From Brevundimonas sp. UBA7664 (lineage in GTDB: Bacteria; Pseudomonadota; Alphaproteobacteria; Caulobacterales; Caulobacteraceae): a stretch of 64,000 bases of DNA. The DNA lies in NCBI RefSeq assembly GCF_002483305.1, contig NZ_DLHQ01000016.1:18144-82143 (forward strand). The letters are read 5' to 3'. The translations under genes and the position numbers were made by a program. How positions within the stretch are numbered: the first letter of the stretch is position 1; the number at the start of each line of letters is the position of its first letter. The notes beneath the pieces were generated by a model that was not told the DNA's origin, made no database searches, and saw nothing but the letters and a program-made list of their open reading frames with translations. This document shows positions 33,746-43,268 of this stretch, one piece after another.

Positions 33746-34036
33746 ATGACCAAACCGACGCTCGAAGCCCTCATCATCGCGGTGCATGACCACCACCCCA
33801 GCGAGCCGCGCCTTGAAGCGGCCCTGAGGAAGGCTTGGGCATACGCCGCCGACCTGCAAGACCACACTGTTCAAATGCGAGCCGACAGCGACCGTCTAAT
33901 CCTCGACGGGTTCACCGCCAGCCGCAGCGTCAGCGTTACGGTTGGTCTCGATGGGATCGAGCAGGACCCCGATTTCGTTCTCAGCAATGCTCTCGACTTC
34001 ATCGCGCGGGTTATCCGCCGTCAGGAGACCGCATGA
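33746..34036 (+). CDS. Small hypothetical protein, first of a coupled pair
   Basis: A 96-residue protein (MTKPTLEALIIAVHDHHPSE ... SNALDFIARVIRRQETA). A frame open from 33632 exists, but third-position G+C is low before 33746 and high after it, so the ATG at 33746 is preferred. Its stop overlaps the next start (ATGA), indicating a two-gene unit. No family is recognised. Confidence 0.55.
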   Translation: MTKPTLEALIIAVHDHHPSEPRLEAALRKAWAYAADLQDHTVQMRADSDRLILDGFTASRSVSVTVGLDGIEQDPDFVLSNALDFIARVIRRQETA

Positions 34037-34281
34037 TGATGACCTTGATATTCCGACCGGATGGGGTGGAGCCTGATCGCGCCGACTTCCGGATGGTCAC
34101 GGTGCCGGGCTCGCTCCCGAAAGAGGCGCTTCATTTCCAGACCATGGATCAGGTTGTTCGCCACCTGAAGAACAACGCCACTCCCAACGGCCAAAAGCCT
34201 TGGGTTCAGTTCGGCGATACGATCATCGATCCCGGTGCGATCGAGAAACTGCTTGCGGCCACTGACCCGGACAAATCTTAA
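34033..34281 (+). CDS. Small hypothetical protein, second of a coupled pair
   Basis: An 82-residue protein translated from an ATG overlapping the preceding stop. Sequence features: TLIFRPDGVEPDRADFRMVT, QTMDQVVRHLKNN and PWVQFGDTIIDPGAIEKLLA. No known domain. Together with the upstream gene it may form a small island-specific module; around 200 bases of apparently non-coding DNA follow. Confidence 0.55.
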   Translation: MMMTLIFRPDGVEPDRADFRMVTVPGSLPKEALHFQTMDQVVRHLKNNATPNGQKPWVQFGDTIIDPGAIEKLLAATDPDKS

Positions 34282-34482
34282 GCCGAAGCGTTGCCGTCAT
34301 CATCCTGGCTGAAAACACTAGCAGCCTGATGCGGACACATTGCTTCCTATTTCCATCTCTCGACTGGTGCCCATCAAGGCATACCTCCGGATTGGACGTG
34401 GGGAGCGTCCTCATCGGCAATCAGATTTGGAGACCTCGCTCGTAGCCGACCGATCCGGTCCTGCTACGCGAGTTGCGAGGGC

Positions 34483-35067
34483 TCAGGTCCGAGCAGGACT
34501 GCTCAGGAATTGGAGGGCATCATCGTCTGGAGCGATGAGTGCACCCCTGTGGCCTCCGGCGCGAACCAGTTGGGATTTGACCATGTATCCTCCCCATCCA
34601 GCCGCATCGTGGACCTCCGCAATATCGACCTCGCCACCTGAGATCACGTTCGGCCACTCCGCCTTGAGACACTCGGGGAGCAAAATGCGCGGGGCGGTAT
34701 CTGGCTGCATCCAAGCAAAATGCGCGTGCACATTGCTGTCCCGGTGTTCCAGGAAGCCCTTGTAGGCCGTGACCGGGAGTCCCGACGCGATGTATCGCTT
34801 GGGCCACATCCGCTTGTTCACTGAAAGCCACAGTCGGTGAACGGACGTGCAGATGTGAGCCGGGCTCAAGGTTCGATAGGCCGCCAAGCGGAGCGGAGCC
34901 CCGCGCGCAGCGACACTAGAGGGCGAGGCCGAGCCTGGGACCTTGTTGCTGAAGGTCAGCGTTACTGCCCACACCTTGCCCAAGACCGGGAAACTACACA
35001 GCCAGTAGCTCCATGCTTTTCGGAGACGATCTATGCGCAGGGTAGTGGTTTCGTCTTGAATATTCAT
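34483..35067 (-). CDS. HUH-like endonuclease / rolling-circle Rep-like protein
   Basis: A 194-residue protein with the three landmarks of HUH nucleases in order: a hydrophobic strand WAVTLTFSN (residues 33-41), the metal-binding His-x-His in NVHAHFAWMQ (114-116), and a Tyr-Lys motif in GWGGYMVKSQ (Tyr161, Lys164). Such proteins nick one strand and attach through the tyrosine in rolling-circle replication, conjugation or transposition. No helicase domain is present. Inside an integrative island it could serve excised-form replication, or be a relic of a small replicon. The assignment rests on motifs alone. Confidence 0.5.
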   Translation of the reverse strand: MNIQDETTTLRIDRLRKAWSYWLCSFPVLGKVWAVTLTFSNKVPGSASPSSVAARGAPLRLAAYRTLSPAHICTSVHRLWLSVNKRMWPKRYIASGLPVTAYKGFLEHRDSNVHAHFAWMQPDTAPRILLPECLKAEWPNVISGGEVDIAEVHDAAGWGGYMVKSQLVRAGGHRGALIAPDDDALQFLSSPART

Positions 35068-35160
35068 CTCTGTATTTAGAGATTATCGTTCAGGGCGACG
35101 AAACAAATCAATATAAATACAGCGAGACGAATTTGAGAGGGAGCCCCTCCAAGTCCCCTG

Positions 35161-35748
35161 TCAGGCAGGTGCGGCGAATGCCCGGTAGACGCTTGCTCGG
35201 CTGATCCCGACGGTCTTGGCGATCTCGGCGACAGATCGGCCCTCGGCCTTCAGCCGCAACACCTCAGAGGTCTTGGCGCGGGCCGTGGGGGCACGTCCTC
35301 GGTATTTACCTTGGGATTTCGCGCGGGCGATGCCAGCACGTTGACGTTCAAGCATAGCGTCCCGCTCCCAAGAACTTACCGAGCCCAGGATCGACAGCAA
35401 CAACATGGATGTTGGGCTGGAGGTGTCGAGGTGCATAGAGAGGACGCGGACAGTCACGCCCTTCGAGCGAAGCCTTTCGACGATCGCCATGAGGTCCGTA
35501 ACGGACCTTGCAAGACGATCGGGCTTGGTCACTACAAAAGTGTCCCCGCTCCGAAGCCAATCCAACGCGGCTTCGAGTTCCGGCCTGTGGCGATCGATCG
35601 CGCTCACATGTTCAGAGAAGACCCTCGTGCAGCCGACGGCCTCCAGTTCTCCGATCTGGTGTTCGAGACCCGCGATCTGGTCAGAAGTTGAAGTTCGCGC
35701 GTAGCCGACAATGGCCCCGTCGGTCTTGCCTTGTTCCACAGAAGTCAT
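35161..35748 (-). CDS. Small serine recombinase (resolvase/invertase family)
   Basis: A 195-residue resolvase. The catalytic N-terminus is clear (GYARTSTSDQ with the nucleophilic Ser, VTKPDRLARSVTDLM, LSILGSVSSWERDAMLERQR), followed by a Hin-type helix-turn-helix (EGRSVAEIAKTVGISRASVY). The ATG at 35748 (MTSVEQGKTDG) is preferred over one five codons earlier. It may resolve multimers of the circular island, invert a segment, or be a remnant of another element. It is separate from the large recombinase at the right end. Confidence 0.9.
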   Translation of the reverse strand: MTSVEQGKTDGAIVGYARTSTSDQIAGLEHQIGELEAVGCTRVFSEHVSAIDRHRPELEAALDWLRSGDTFVVTKPDRLARSVTDLMAIVERLRSKGVTVRVLSMHLDTSSPTSMLLLSILGSVSSWERDAMLERQRAGIARAKSQGKYRGRAPTARAKTSEVLRLKAEGRSVAEIAKTVGISRASVYRAFAAPA

Positions 35749-35944
35749 GACCCAGTGAAACACGATGCCTCAAAACGTCAATTTAATTCGTGTGAGACAC
35801 TTCGAAGAGCCGAATTCTCCGTCGCAAAAGACCAAGGTCTTGTGAGGTCGCGGTTGGAAAGAGTCTGTTGCGCGAACGGAAATCGACCGATCATCCTAGA
35901 ATGAAGCCGGTCGATATCCTTCCTCTCTTGACGCGTTTGCAGAC

Positions 35945-36886
35945 ATGGTGAGCCCGCCTCTCCATCCTAACAAGGTCATCCGCTACGGCGAGAAGCACCA
36001 TTGGTGGCCAATCGGGCTATCCAGGGGGTGGGCGCGCGGGGATGGACGGATCAACACGATCTCCCAGCACGGGGTGCCCAAGGCATACTTCCCCAAGGAG
36101 ATCGCCAAGATCGTGGATGGCCACAACATCCTCGTTGGAGGCCCGTGGAACGAGACCTTCGAGCACCAGTTTTCAGAGCCCGACAACAATATCCCATCGG
36201 TCGTAAGGTGGCTGGAGGGGCTCCACGCCGAGCCGTATCAGGCCACCAAGCGTGTCCATTCTGTCGATATGACGGACAACGACAGGCTCAAGCTTTCGCA
36301 GTGTCTGGCATCCCTGATCGTGCGCAATCCGACGATGCGGAACAGCATCATTTTGAGTGTTCAGGGCTTTCACCAACGCGGCGGCATCGTCGATTATCAG
36401 GTGCCGGGGCATCTGATTTCCGCGAACATGCGGGACCTCTACTCGACGTTCGTTCGTAGCATCGACCGCTCAGGACGCTTTGCGATCCTGGTGGCTGGGG
36501 AAGGCGAGTTCATCTTCGGGGACGGCTTTCTGCACAATTTTCCGATCACGTGGATGCCGGAACCGATGAACCCAGTCTGTCTGGTGCCACTCAGTCCCAA
36601 GGTCTCCATTCTGTTCCAAAGGCCGTCAAGCATGTGGGCGGAACCTCGCGCCGTGGCGCTTACCCTCTCCCGTGATGAGGTCGCCTTCTGCAACGACACC
36701 GTTCAGGTCTATTCGAAGGACTGGCTCTATTTTCGGACCGAAATGCCTGAGATCACTCATTTCAGGGACGCGAAGCATATGCAGTGGGGAATGCCGAGCA
36801 GTTGGGGGCCTCGTCCACATACCACGCCTCTGTTCGAGCGGTTGAAGGACGAAGTGCTGGCGCACCATCCCTATGGCGATGATTGA
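35945..36886 (+). CDS. DUF4238-like protein
   Basis: A 313-residue soluble protein. The layout (a His-rich N-terminus KHHWWPIGLSRGWARGDGRI, a helical middle with LASLIVRNPTMRNSIILSVQ, and a later strand AILVAGEGEFIFGDGF before PITWMPEPMNPVCLVPLSPK) is reminiscent of DUF4238 proteins, which often occur in defence islands. I cannot confirm membership by eye. It is convergent with the STAND gene, 75 bases apart. Function unknown. Confidence 0.5.
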   Translation: MVSPPLHPNKVIRYGEKHHWWPIGLSRGWARGDGRINTISQHGVPKAYFPKEIAKIVDGHNILVGGPWNETFEHQFSEPDNNIPSVVRWLEGLHAEPYQATKRVHSVDMTDNDRLKLSQCLASLIVRNPTMRNSIILSVQGFHQRGGIVDYQVPGHLISANMRDLYSTFVRSIDRSGRFAILVAGEGEFIFGDGFLHNFPITWMPEPMNPVCLVPLSPKVSILFQRPSSMWAEPRAVALTLSRDEVAFCNDTVQVYSKDWLYFRTEMPEITHFRDAKHMQWGMPSSWGPRPHTTPLFERLKDEVLAHHPYGDD

Positions 36887-36961
36887 TTGATTACAGCTTG
36901 GGCGTGGTTGGTGTCCGCGATGCCCGCGCGGGCTGGGCCTCTCAACTCGGCCCATACTGAC

Positions 36962-39900
36962 TCATTCGAAAGACTGCTCTCTCCGGGACTCACGGGAGCG
37001 TTCATACGGAATTCTATTGGCGAGTTCCGATTGCCATCTGCGGGACCAGTCACAGACAACGGGGTCCAAATGAGGGTCCAGAGACTTCAACGCCTCGCGC
37101 CGCCGCTCGAAGATTTCTGCGAGTGAACCTGACCAAGATCGGGGGTGGATGTGGTGGTCATACTCCGCGAGGACTTCGGGCCGATTGGGCGCGGCCTCCA
37201 GCAGAGCAAGGGCTGGCGGCCACCAGCGATCAGCGCTGTCGCTCGCATCCGGCTCTTTGCCGACAAAGATCGGGATGCACTCCGCGATGCGGCGATAGCG
37301 TTCTTGAGAACCATCAGCCGCCCAGGCCAGGAGGTCTTCTGTGGGGACCTCCGTTATCGGCTTCCGCATGTGATCGAAGCTGTGCAGAAGACTTTTCGCG
37401 TATCTCCCTTGGTGGGGCCGAAACTGGCGTTCCAAGAAGAAATCCAGGGCGGTCCGGGGTTGGGTCGCAAAGATGGTCGCTACGAGGTCGTCATATTCAT
37501 ACCCGTGAGCGTGATACCGGCGGACCGCGACCTTGAGCCTTCGCAAAAGCCGTTCCGCAGCCCCCGCCCCATCGGAGCCCGATAGGGCGACGGCAGCCAG
37601 TTCAGCCAGCCGCGCGTCCTCCCGCCCATCCCGAATTCCAAAGGGATAAGTCGCCAATAGGTGGCGGCCCAGGTCCCTGATGATCGGATCGATCGATGGC
37701 TTCTCCCGATCCGCGTAGAGTCGCATGTGGAAAATTTCGATCGCGATACGCGGACCACCTTCCTTGGCGGCGATACCTTGGAGCAACCGTGCGAAATCCA
37801 GCGGCTCTAAGGCTTTGGTCACACCGCCGGACACCAAAGAATAGTAGGCGCCAGCAGGGGCAGTCCCGAGGTCCAACGAAGCCAGCAACCGATCGACCGC
37901 CACCCTGTCGAGGGAGTTAACTGCGGTCTGGAAAAAGGGGAACCAGCGGCCAAGCTCGGGATCGTGTAGCAACTGGTCGAAGACTGCTTCGACCGCCTCA
38001 GGCGCTCGTGTTGACCACCCTTGCAGAAAAGATCGCAAGATCGCCGGTTCGGGGTTCTCGGTCAGGGCGCGACGGAGTTCCTCTAATAACTCGGTCCAGA
38101 CAGCTTCGGGGTCCACCGCTCCCAACGCCAAGCCCCTTCCGAACGACCAGTTGCGTTGGAGACCTGATCGAACGAGGTCGGGCAGAAGTTGTGCGCGAAC
38201 TTCGTCATCGATCGCGACGGCTTGCGCGATCTCCTCAGTTCGCTTTTCGGCCCTGCTCCACCAACTTCCGTCCTGGTCTTCGTCCAGGTCGTCCAGGTCC
38301 TGGGAGGCATATCCCTTCGAGAAGCCGTAAGCGCGCGCCTGCTCAAGGAGGTTCTTGGGCCGAAGGTGCGCCTCCATTGCCGCGAGGTCTCCAACGTCGG
38401 CGCCGTCAGGGGCAAATCGAATGGCCGATCGAACCGCGATCCATCCCTCGGACCAGAACGAACGCTCGGCGATCACACGCATCACATCGCCGAGTAGCTC
38501 TCTTGCAGTCGTGCGCCACCACAGACCTCGAAAACGAGCAGCCAGAATCTGGCGAGCGCGGACGGCAATCGGCACGCCACTGACCGCTATGTCCTTGAGC
38601 ACGTTGATCGTGGGTTCGAACCAATCGGTCACATCCTGAGGTGAAGATGGCTCCCAGCCAAAACTCCTCGGGCGCGCCCCAAAATCGAAGCTGTCCACTG
38701 ATCCAAACCATTGGGTTTCGAGCATGGAATCCAAGGCAGACATGCCGAGATCAACATTGGCATCTTGGTCCGAGTGCAGGAGGCTCTGGATGAAATCTAG
38801 GCGTTGCTTCGGTCCAGCCATGGTCCCGGACATGTAGAGTCTGAACAGTCCTTCGAACGCGGTCTTGTTTGACTGCTGGCGTTCATCCTGGGAGTCGGCG
38901 ATGGCTATTTCGACCAGGCGGCTCGCTGCCTCGTCGAACATATGAGGTTCGAAGGCCAGCGATCGCACGAGGCTCGCCAGTTCCTGTCGGCTCCTGGCAC
39001 CAGCGTAATAGGGCCTGAAGCTGGACCAAGCAGGGTCTCGATGCGCACCTCGGCTGATCGCTTCAAGCGCCGCCTCGGGCGCGAGGGGTGCCAGATTTCG
39101 GAACAGGCTGAAGTTGTCATCGGTGATCGCGTCGATGCAGCCGAGTCTTCCCTCAGGTGAGAACCAATCGGCCGCGAGGCGCTGGGCTTGAGGGACATCA
39201 TGGAGAAAGGCCAGCCGTCGCGAGAAGGAACGCAACAGCCGGTTGCCGCCTGCCTCCATCGCAGAGCCGACCATACTGAGGTCCATTCGATCGAGGGCGC
39301 GCCCAGCCAGACGGTTCGCGACAGCGTGCGGAAGAACAGCGCGCCAATGAGCCCGCTTCTGCAAGAGATCGCGGCGCGCGAGTTCGGCGCAGGCCATTTT
39401 TAAGGACTGAACTGATTGGCTGGCGAGTAGCGCCAAGACCTGGAGTTCCCCGCCCTCTCCCTCGTTCTCACCATCGAACGAATAGACGAGCGAAGCGACC
39501 TCCGCCGCAGCCAGGAGTGCCGGATCGGGTTGGTTGCGCTGGAAGAACAGGCGTTCGAACAACCCGTCGTCCCGCAACCGGCCCAGGCTTTCGCCCTTCC
39601 GCACGGTGTGAGCCAGCGCAAGGGCAATCCGGGCATTTCCACCTGCGATGTCTGCCAGTCGTCGCCGGTTAGCTGTGTTGATATGGGGAAAACGACGCTT
39701 GATGAGCGCTACGGTGACATCATCCGAAGCGGGTTCCAGTCGAAAGACCTCGGTGCCCTCCATGTCGTCATCACGGACATCATACTCGACCGTCAGCAGG
39801 CTCACCCGGCTCTCGGGAACCGCGATGATTGCTGATAAGGTTCGGTGGATTTCCGGTGAGCAGTTGTCGATCAGCAGGACCGCCTCGGATCGGCGCGCGA

Positions 39901-40765
39901 CCAACTGTCGAGCCATCTCGCTGGGGGTTGGACTGACGGGCGTGCCGTAGTCGCAATAGAGCGCCCTATGCCGAGCTATCGCACCGTTGCCGATCCGACT
40001 GTCGAAAACGGCCTGGATCAGCCGGGTTTTGCCAACGCCCGACAATCCAACGAGTCGAATAGAGGACCGATATTCGGCCGCGAGCGCGCGGATTCGCTCT
40101 AAGCCAACCTCAATGCTCAGCGTGCCATCCTGGGGCGCGCGCTCATCCACCAGTCGCGCTTCCTCGTCGAGGATGAACTCCGGCTCCACCCCCTCCGCAG
40201 GTCGGGACCAGTTCCCGTAGGGAAGCCAACCCTCTGTTGGTCGTCCGGCAGCTTGTCGAGCCCAGGCCGCCACTCCCGGATGGCCTCTGCACCAGAGCGC
40301 CACGCGATCGGCGCCCATAAAATCGATGAATCCCTGCGGGTTGGAATCTGGTCCACCAGCGGCCTGCAACATGGCCGCTTTCACCACGGCCAGCCGAGAA
40401 TCAGTGGGTGAAGCTTTCGAACAAACGACGACGTAGGCACCGCCGCCACCGAGCAGATCGCTGATCGATTCTCGCAAGGTTCCGCCCGGCCTCATCTCAT
40501 TCACGAGCGCCTTCGGCGGCATAGGGCTGGCCTTGACTTGGAACCCCGTCTTTCCGCGAGGGATGTATCCGCTGCGTTCTATTGATTCCGAAGAGTCGAC
40601 CCGAACATCGATGCCGCCATCAGGCGCATCCTGAGGTCCTCCGGCAGTCAGATGGGACGATGGCAAGCCTGCCGTCACAAGCTCCGCCTCACAGAGACGG
40701 ACGATGAGTTCGCGCAGGTCCGTGTCGGTTAGACGGCCAACATCGTCTGATGTGATTTCCAGCAT
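36962..40765 (-). CDS. Avs-like STAND NTPase with N-terminal PD-(D/E)XK nuclease
   Basis: A 1267-residue protein in three parts. Residues 1-160 form a restriction-like nuclease: APDGGIDVRV (Asp49, Asp53) and GFQVKAS (Gln76-x-Lys78). Residues about 210-480 form a STAND/NACHT-type P-loop ATPase: Walker A GLSGVGKT (240-247), Walker B AVLLIDN (295-301), a regulatory winged-helix region after that. The last 780 residues are helical, repeat-like, with many Trp and Leu, as expected of a sensor. This is the plan of Avs antiphage proteins, which recognise phage proteins and then unleash the nuclease. The trigger is unknown. An unrecognised gene lies 30 bases upstream on the same strand and may be its partner. 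Confidence 0.75.
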   Translation of the reverse strand: MLEITSDDVGRLTDTDLRELIVRLCEAELVTAGLPSSHLTAGGPQDAPDGGIDVRVDSSESIERSGYIPRGKTGFQVKASPMPPKALVNEMRPGGTLRESISDLLGGGGAYVVVCSKASPTDSRLAVVKAAMLQAAGGPDSNPQGFIDFMGADRVALWCRGHPGVAAWARQAAGRPTEGWLPYGNWSRPAEGVEPEFILDEEARLVDERAPQDGTLSIEVGLERIRALAAEYRSSIRLVGLSGVGKTRLIQAVFDSRIGNGAIARHRALYCDYGTPVSPTPSEMARQLVARRSEAVLLIDNCSPEIHRTLSAIIAVPESRVSLLTVEYDVRDDDMEGTEVFRLEPASDDVTVALIKRRFPHINTANRRRLADIAGGNARIALALAHTVRKGESLGRLRDDGLFERLFFQRNQPDPALLAAAEVASLVYSFDGENEGEGGELQVLALLASQSVQSLKMACAELARRDLLQKRAHWRAVLPHAVANRLAGRALDRMDLSMVGSAMEAGGNRLLRSFSRRLAFLHDVPQAQRLAADWFSPEGRLGCIDAITDDNFSLFRNLAPLAPEAALEAISRGAHRDPAWSSFRPYYAGARSRQELASLVRSLAFEPHMFDEAASRLVEIAIADSQDERQQSNKTAFEGLFRLYMSGTMAGPKQRLDFIQSLLHSDQDANVDLGMSALDSMLETQWFGSVDSFDFGARPRSFGWEPSSPQDVTDWFEPTINVLKDIAVSGVPIAVRARQILAARFRGLWWRTTARELLGDVMRVIAERSFWSEGWIAVRSAIRFAPDGADVGDLAAMEAHLRPKNLLEQARAYGFSKGYASQDLDDLDEDQDGSWWSRAEKRTEEIAQAVAIDDEVRAQLLPDLVRSGLQRNWSFGRGLALGAVDPEAVWTELLEELRRALTENPEPAILRSFLQGWSTRAPEAVEAVFDQLLHDPELGRWFPFFQTAVNSLDRVAVDRLLASLDLGTAPAGAYYSLVSGGVTKALEPLDFARLLQGIAAKEGGPRIAIEIFHMRLYADREKPSIDPIIRDLGRHLLATYPFGIRDGREDARLAELAAVALSGSDGAGAAERLLRRLKVAVRRYHAHGYEYDDLVATIFATQPRTALDFFLERQFRPHQGRYAKSLLHSFDHMRKPITEVPTEDLLAWAADGSQERYRRIAECIPIFVGKEPDASDSADRWWPPALALLEAAPNRPEVLAEYDHHIHPRSWSGSLAEIFERRREALKSLDPHLDPVVCDWSRRWQSELANRIPYERSRESRREQSFE

Positions 40766-40795
40766 GACCGCACCATAGCGACCACATCCGGTCCG

Positions 40796-41902
40796 TCAGT
40801 TCCAGTCCTCAAGGAAGTTCCAACAGTCCGCCGTCTTCCACATCCCGAACGCGTCGCCGAGGACCTGGAGGTGGGGCTCAGGCTCCTCAGGCACAGGGCA
40901 CACGATGCCAAGCGGGCGGACCCGATCCGCCACTTTGCGCATGTCGGCAGTCGTCGCGTTCGCATTGCGGGGAAGGTGGACCTCGGTGACCGCCCAGCCC
41001 AGGTCCATCTTCCTCAAGCCGATCACAAGGCATTCGGACTTCCAGTAAACGAGGGACCAGATGCCGGAGAGCGAGCGGGGCAACACGCGCTCGACATCGA
41101 GGCAGTTCGCCATCTGGAGGCCGATGCTCTTCGCATTGTCGGCTCCGATGCGCTCGAAATCAGCATCGCCATCAGTGGGCAAAGGATGCGTGGCCTTCGA
41201 TTGACGAAGCAGGCGATGGAACCAGGGTTGGAAGGCATCACGACCCGCCGCGAAGGCCGCCGAGATGTCGTCATCGCTCAGGTGGGGGTTGATGTTCCGA
41301 ACCACGGCGGCCTGAGACTGAACGGCGAGCGCACTGCGGACAGAATGGAACCTCGACAGCGCCAGCGGCGTGAGGAAGGCGGCATCCTGGAGCGCGAACG
41401 CGGCCTCGATCTTGGGCTCATTGAGTCCGGCAACCTGCTGGACAGCCCTGCTCCTCAGCCGGTCCAGCGGATCGTCCGAGGTGAACACATTGTGGAGCCG
41501 ACCATAGAAGGTAGGGTCGGACGCGGCCTCTCCGTGCAGTTTGGCCAGCACGCCGATGTAGCCGTCGGGACAGGTCCTGAAGGCGGCCTCAACAAGCTGC
41601 CGGGCCGACATCCTAAGCGACGTTTCGGCGAACCCTCTGATGAGGTCATTGGTCGTGGCATCATGCCATTCAGCCAATCCAGTTGCCCGCACGAGGAAAT
41701 CGGAGCCATCCAACGCTCCCGAGGACAACGCAGCCCAGCATCCCTGGCGCCATTTCAGGCGAGCCCGACACATCCGGCGCATGAAACCGGGTGCGATCCT
41801 GTCGATACGATAGACATGATCGAGCCCCCAGCCGCGACCGATAGGGAACAACGCACCGCCGGGGAGTTTGCCCGCGAAACCGTCTTCAGAATGTCCGTGC
41901 AT
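40796..41902 (-). CDS. Hypothetical protein, possible partner of the STAND nuclease
   Basis: A 368-residue protein of no family I recognise. It begins MHGHSEDGFAGKLPGGALFP, with GGAGG placed five bases before the ATG at 41902. The body is helical with several Trp and Cys (RRMCRARLKWRQGCWAALSS) and ends in WKTADCWNFLEDWN. No catalytic motif is evident. It is 30 bases upstream of the STAND gene and 124 bases downstream of the GIY-YIG gene, all on the same strand, so it could belong to either unit. Confidence 0.6.
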   Translation of the reverse strand: MHGHSEDGFAGKLPGGALFPIGRGWGLDHVYRIDRIAPGFMRRMCRARLKWRQGCWAALSSGALDGSDFLVRATGLAEWHDATTNDLIRGFAETSLRMSARQLVEAAFRTCPDGYIGVLAKLHGEAASDPTFYGRLHNVFTSDDPLDRLRSRAVQQVAGLNEPKIEAAFALQDAAFLTPLALSRFHSVRSALAVQSQAAVVRNINPHLSDDDISAAFAAGRDAFQPWFHRLLRQSKATHPLPTDGDADFERIGADNAKSIGLQMANCLDVERVLPRSLSGIWSLVYWKSECLVIGLRKMDLGWAVTEVHLPRNANATTADMRKVADRVRPLGIVCPVPEEPEPHLQVLGDAFGMWKTADCWNFLEDWN

Positions 41903-42026
41903 GCCTGCCTCCAAGGAGGCGGCGAAGCCCTATTGCTCAGCCGCCTAATGGAAGGCGGCGGGCGATCAGGAGGGGCCAGATGGCGGGGCGGGACATGACC
42001 GCACCTTCTCACGGACGGTGGATTGG

Positions 42027-43268
42027 TCAAGCGCGAGTTGAGTGCGCCTCGCTTTCGATCAGCCGTCCGGCAGTCGGATCGTATCGATAGTCCACGATGG
42101 ACCCGTCCCGGATGCGCTGAACGGCATCGTCGATGGCTTCCAGCGGCACCAGGAACCACTCACGCGGTTTCACCGGGGACCCGAACCGGTCCTGCAAGGT
42201 GAGGTCGAGCAGCGCGCCTGCGAAGGTCTTGTGGATCAAGCCCTCAAGCTTCCGGCAGTTCACACCGAAAACCTTGTAGGTCGCGACCACTTCCACGGCG
42301 GCCAGCAGGTAGGTCGCGCTCTTGTCCGCCCCCGCGAGACGCGCCTCGACCGACCCTCCGGTCACGCCGATCTTGTGGATCACCTCGCGATGCTCAGCCA
42401 CGAAAGGGTGGTCGGACTTGCTGCGCAGCACGTAGATGGTGCCGGTCTCCACGTCACCGTCCTCGGCTTCACTGGCGAAAATCGGGGCTGGACCGTCCGA
42501 CATTCCGGAGAAGAGCGGCCCTGCTTCCGGTTCAGTGATCCGGCGGCCAGCCTCGTCCTTGTAGAGCGCGCGCTGCAACGAGCGGAGGAGGAGGTCGCTC
42601 TCCGTGCCGTTGGAATAGATCACTCTCAGACGCGCATCGGTTTCGCCGTTCGGCGCCTTGATCGGGTCCCCGACGGCGGCGACGTAGGCGATCTGCCCGC
42701 CCAGGATGAAGAACTCCCCCGCACGGATGTCGGCCTTCTGGAACCCAGCATCGCGAACGAACGGACGGGTCTCGCGCCGCCGTGCATCAAGGTCCTTCTG
42801 GACCTGAACGAACAGCGGCTCGAACTTCTCGAAGTCGGCGCAACGTTCGCGGTTGGCGATCTCTTCGGCTGCTCGACGCTCCTCGCGGGACGGGACGTGG
42901 CGGAGCGTGGTGATGTCCTGTTCTTCCGAGCCCGCCAGTTCCGCGCGTAGCGCATCCAGGTCCATCTCGTCCGGCTCGGCGACCTGGGGGGCGGCATGGA
43001 GAAGGCCGTGCTTGTCGAATGGGGCGAGCAGCGTCCGGGCTTCCTCCAGCACTCGCAGACGATCAAGGCGCACTGCATAGAGGCGCTCAAAGATGTCGCG
43101 TTCCTCGCCATGCAGGGGCGCGCGCGCATGCTCGTCGAAGAAGCGAACGATATCCCCGAACCCGGCGATGATCCGTTCCTCACGCGGGGTGTAGGTAGCC
43201 GTCTTCGCTTCGGCTGGAGCGAAGTCGGCGAGTTCAGCGCGAAGTTCGTCGAGCGAAAGTTCAGCCAT
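42027..43268 (-). CDS. GIY-YIG (T5orf172-type) nuclease, YeeC-like
   Basis: A 413-residue protein, last gene of the methylase-helicase operon. The C-terminal third carries a T5orf172/GIY-YIG domain: GTIYVLRSKSD (about 276-286), HKIGVTGGSVEARL (298-311) and the catalytic Glu region CRKLEGLIHKTF. The N-terminal part is charged and partly coiled coil (YTPREERIIAGFGDIVRFFD, VPSREERRAAEEIANRER). Its ATG overlaps the helicase stop by eight bases. A YeeA-YeeB-YeeC set with this kind of third gene is known from Bacillus subtilis; the GIY-YIG domain may be the cutter. Confidence 0.8.
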   Translation of the reverse strand: MAELSLDELRAELADFAPAEAKTATYTPREERIIAGFGDIVRFFDEHARAPLHGEERDIFERLYAVRLDRLRVLEEARTLLAPFDKHGLLHAAPQVAEPDEMDLDALRAELAGSEEQDITTLRHVPSREERRAAEEIANRERCADFEKFEPLFVQVQKDLDARRRETRPFVRDAGFQKADIRAGEFFILGGQIAYVAAVGDPIKAPNGETDARLRVIYSNGTESDLLLRSLQRALYKDEAGRRITEPEAGPLFSGMSDGPAPIFASEAEDGDVETGTIYVLRSKSDHPFVAEHREVIHKIGVTGGSVEARLAGADKSATYLLAAVEVVATYKVFGVNCRKLEGLIHKTFAGALLDLTLQDRFGSPVKPREWFLVPLEAIDDAVQRIRDGSIVDYRYDPTAGRLIESEAHSTRA

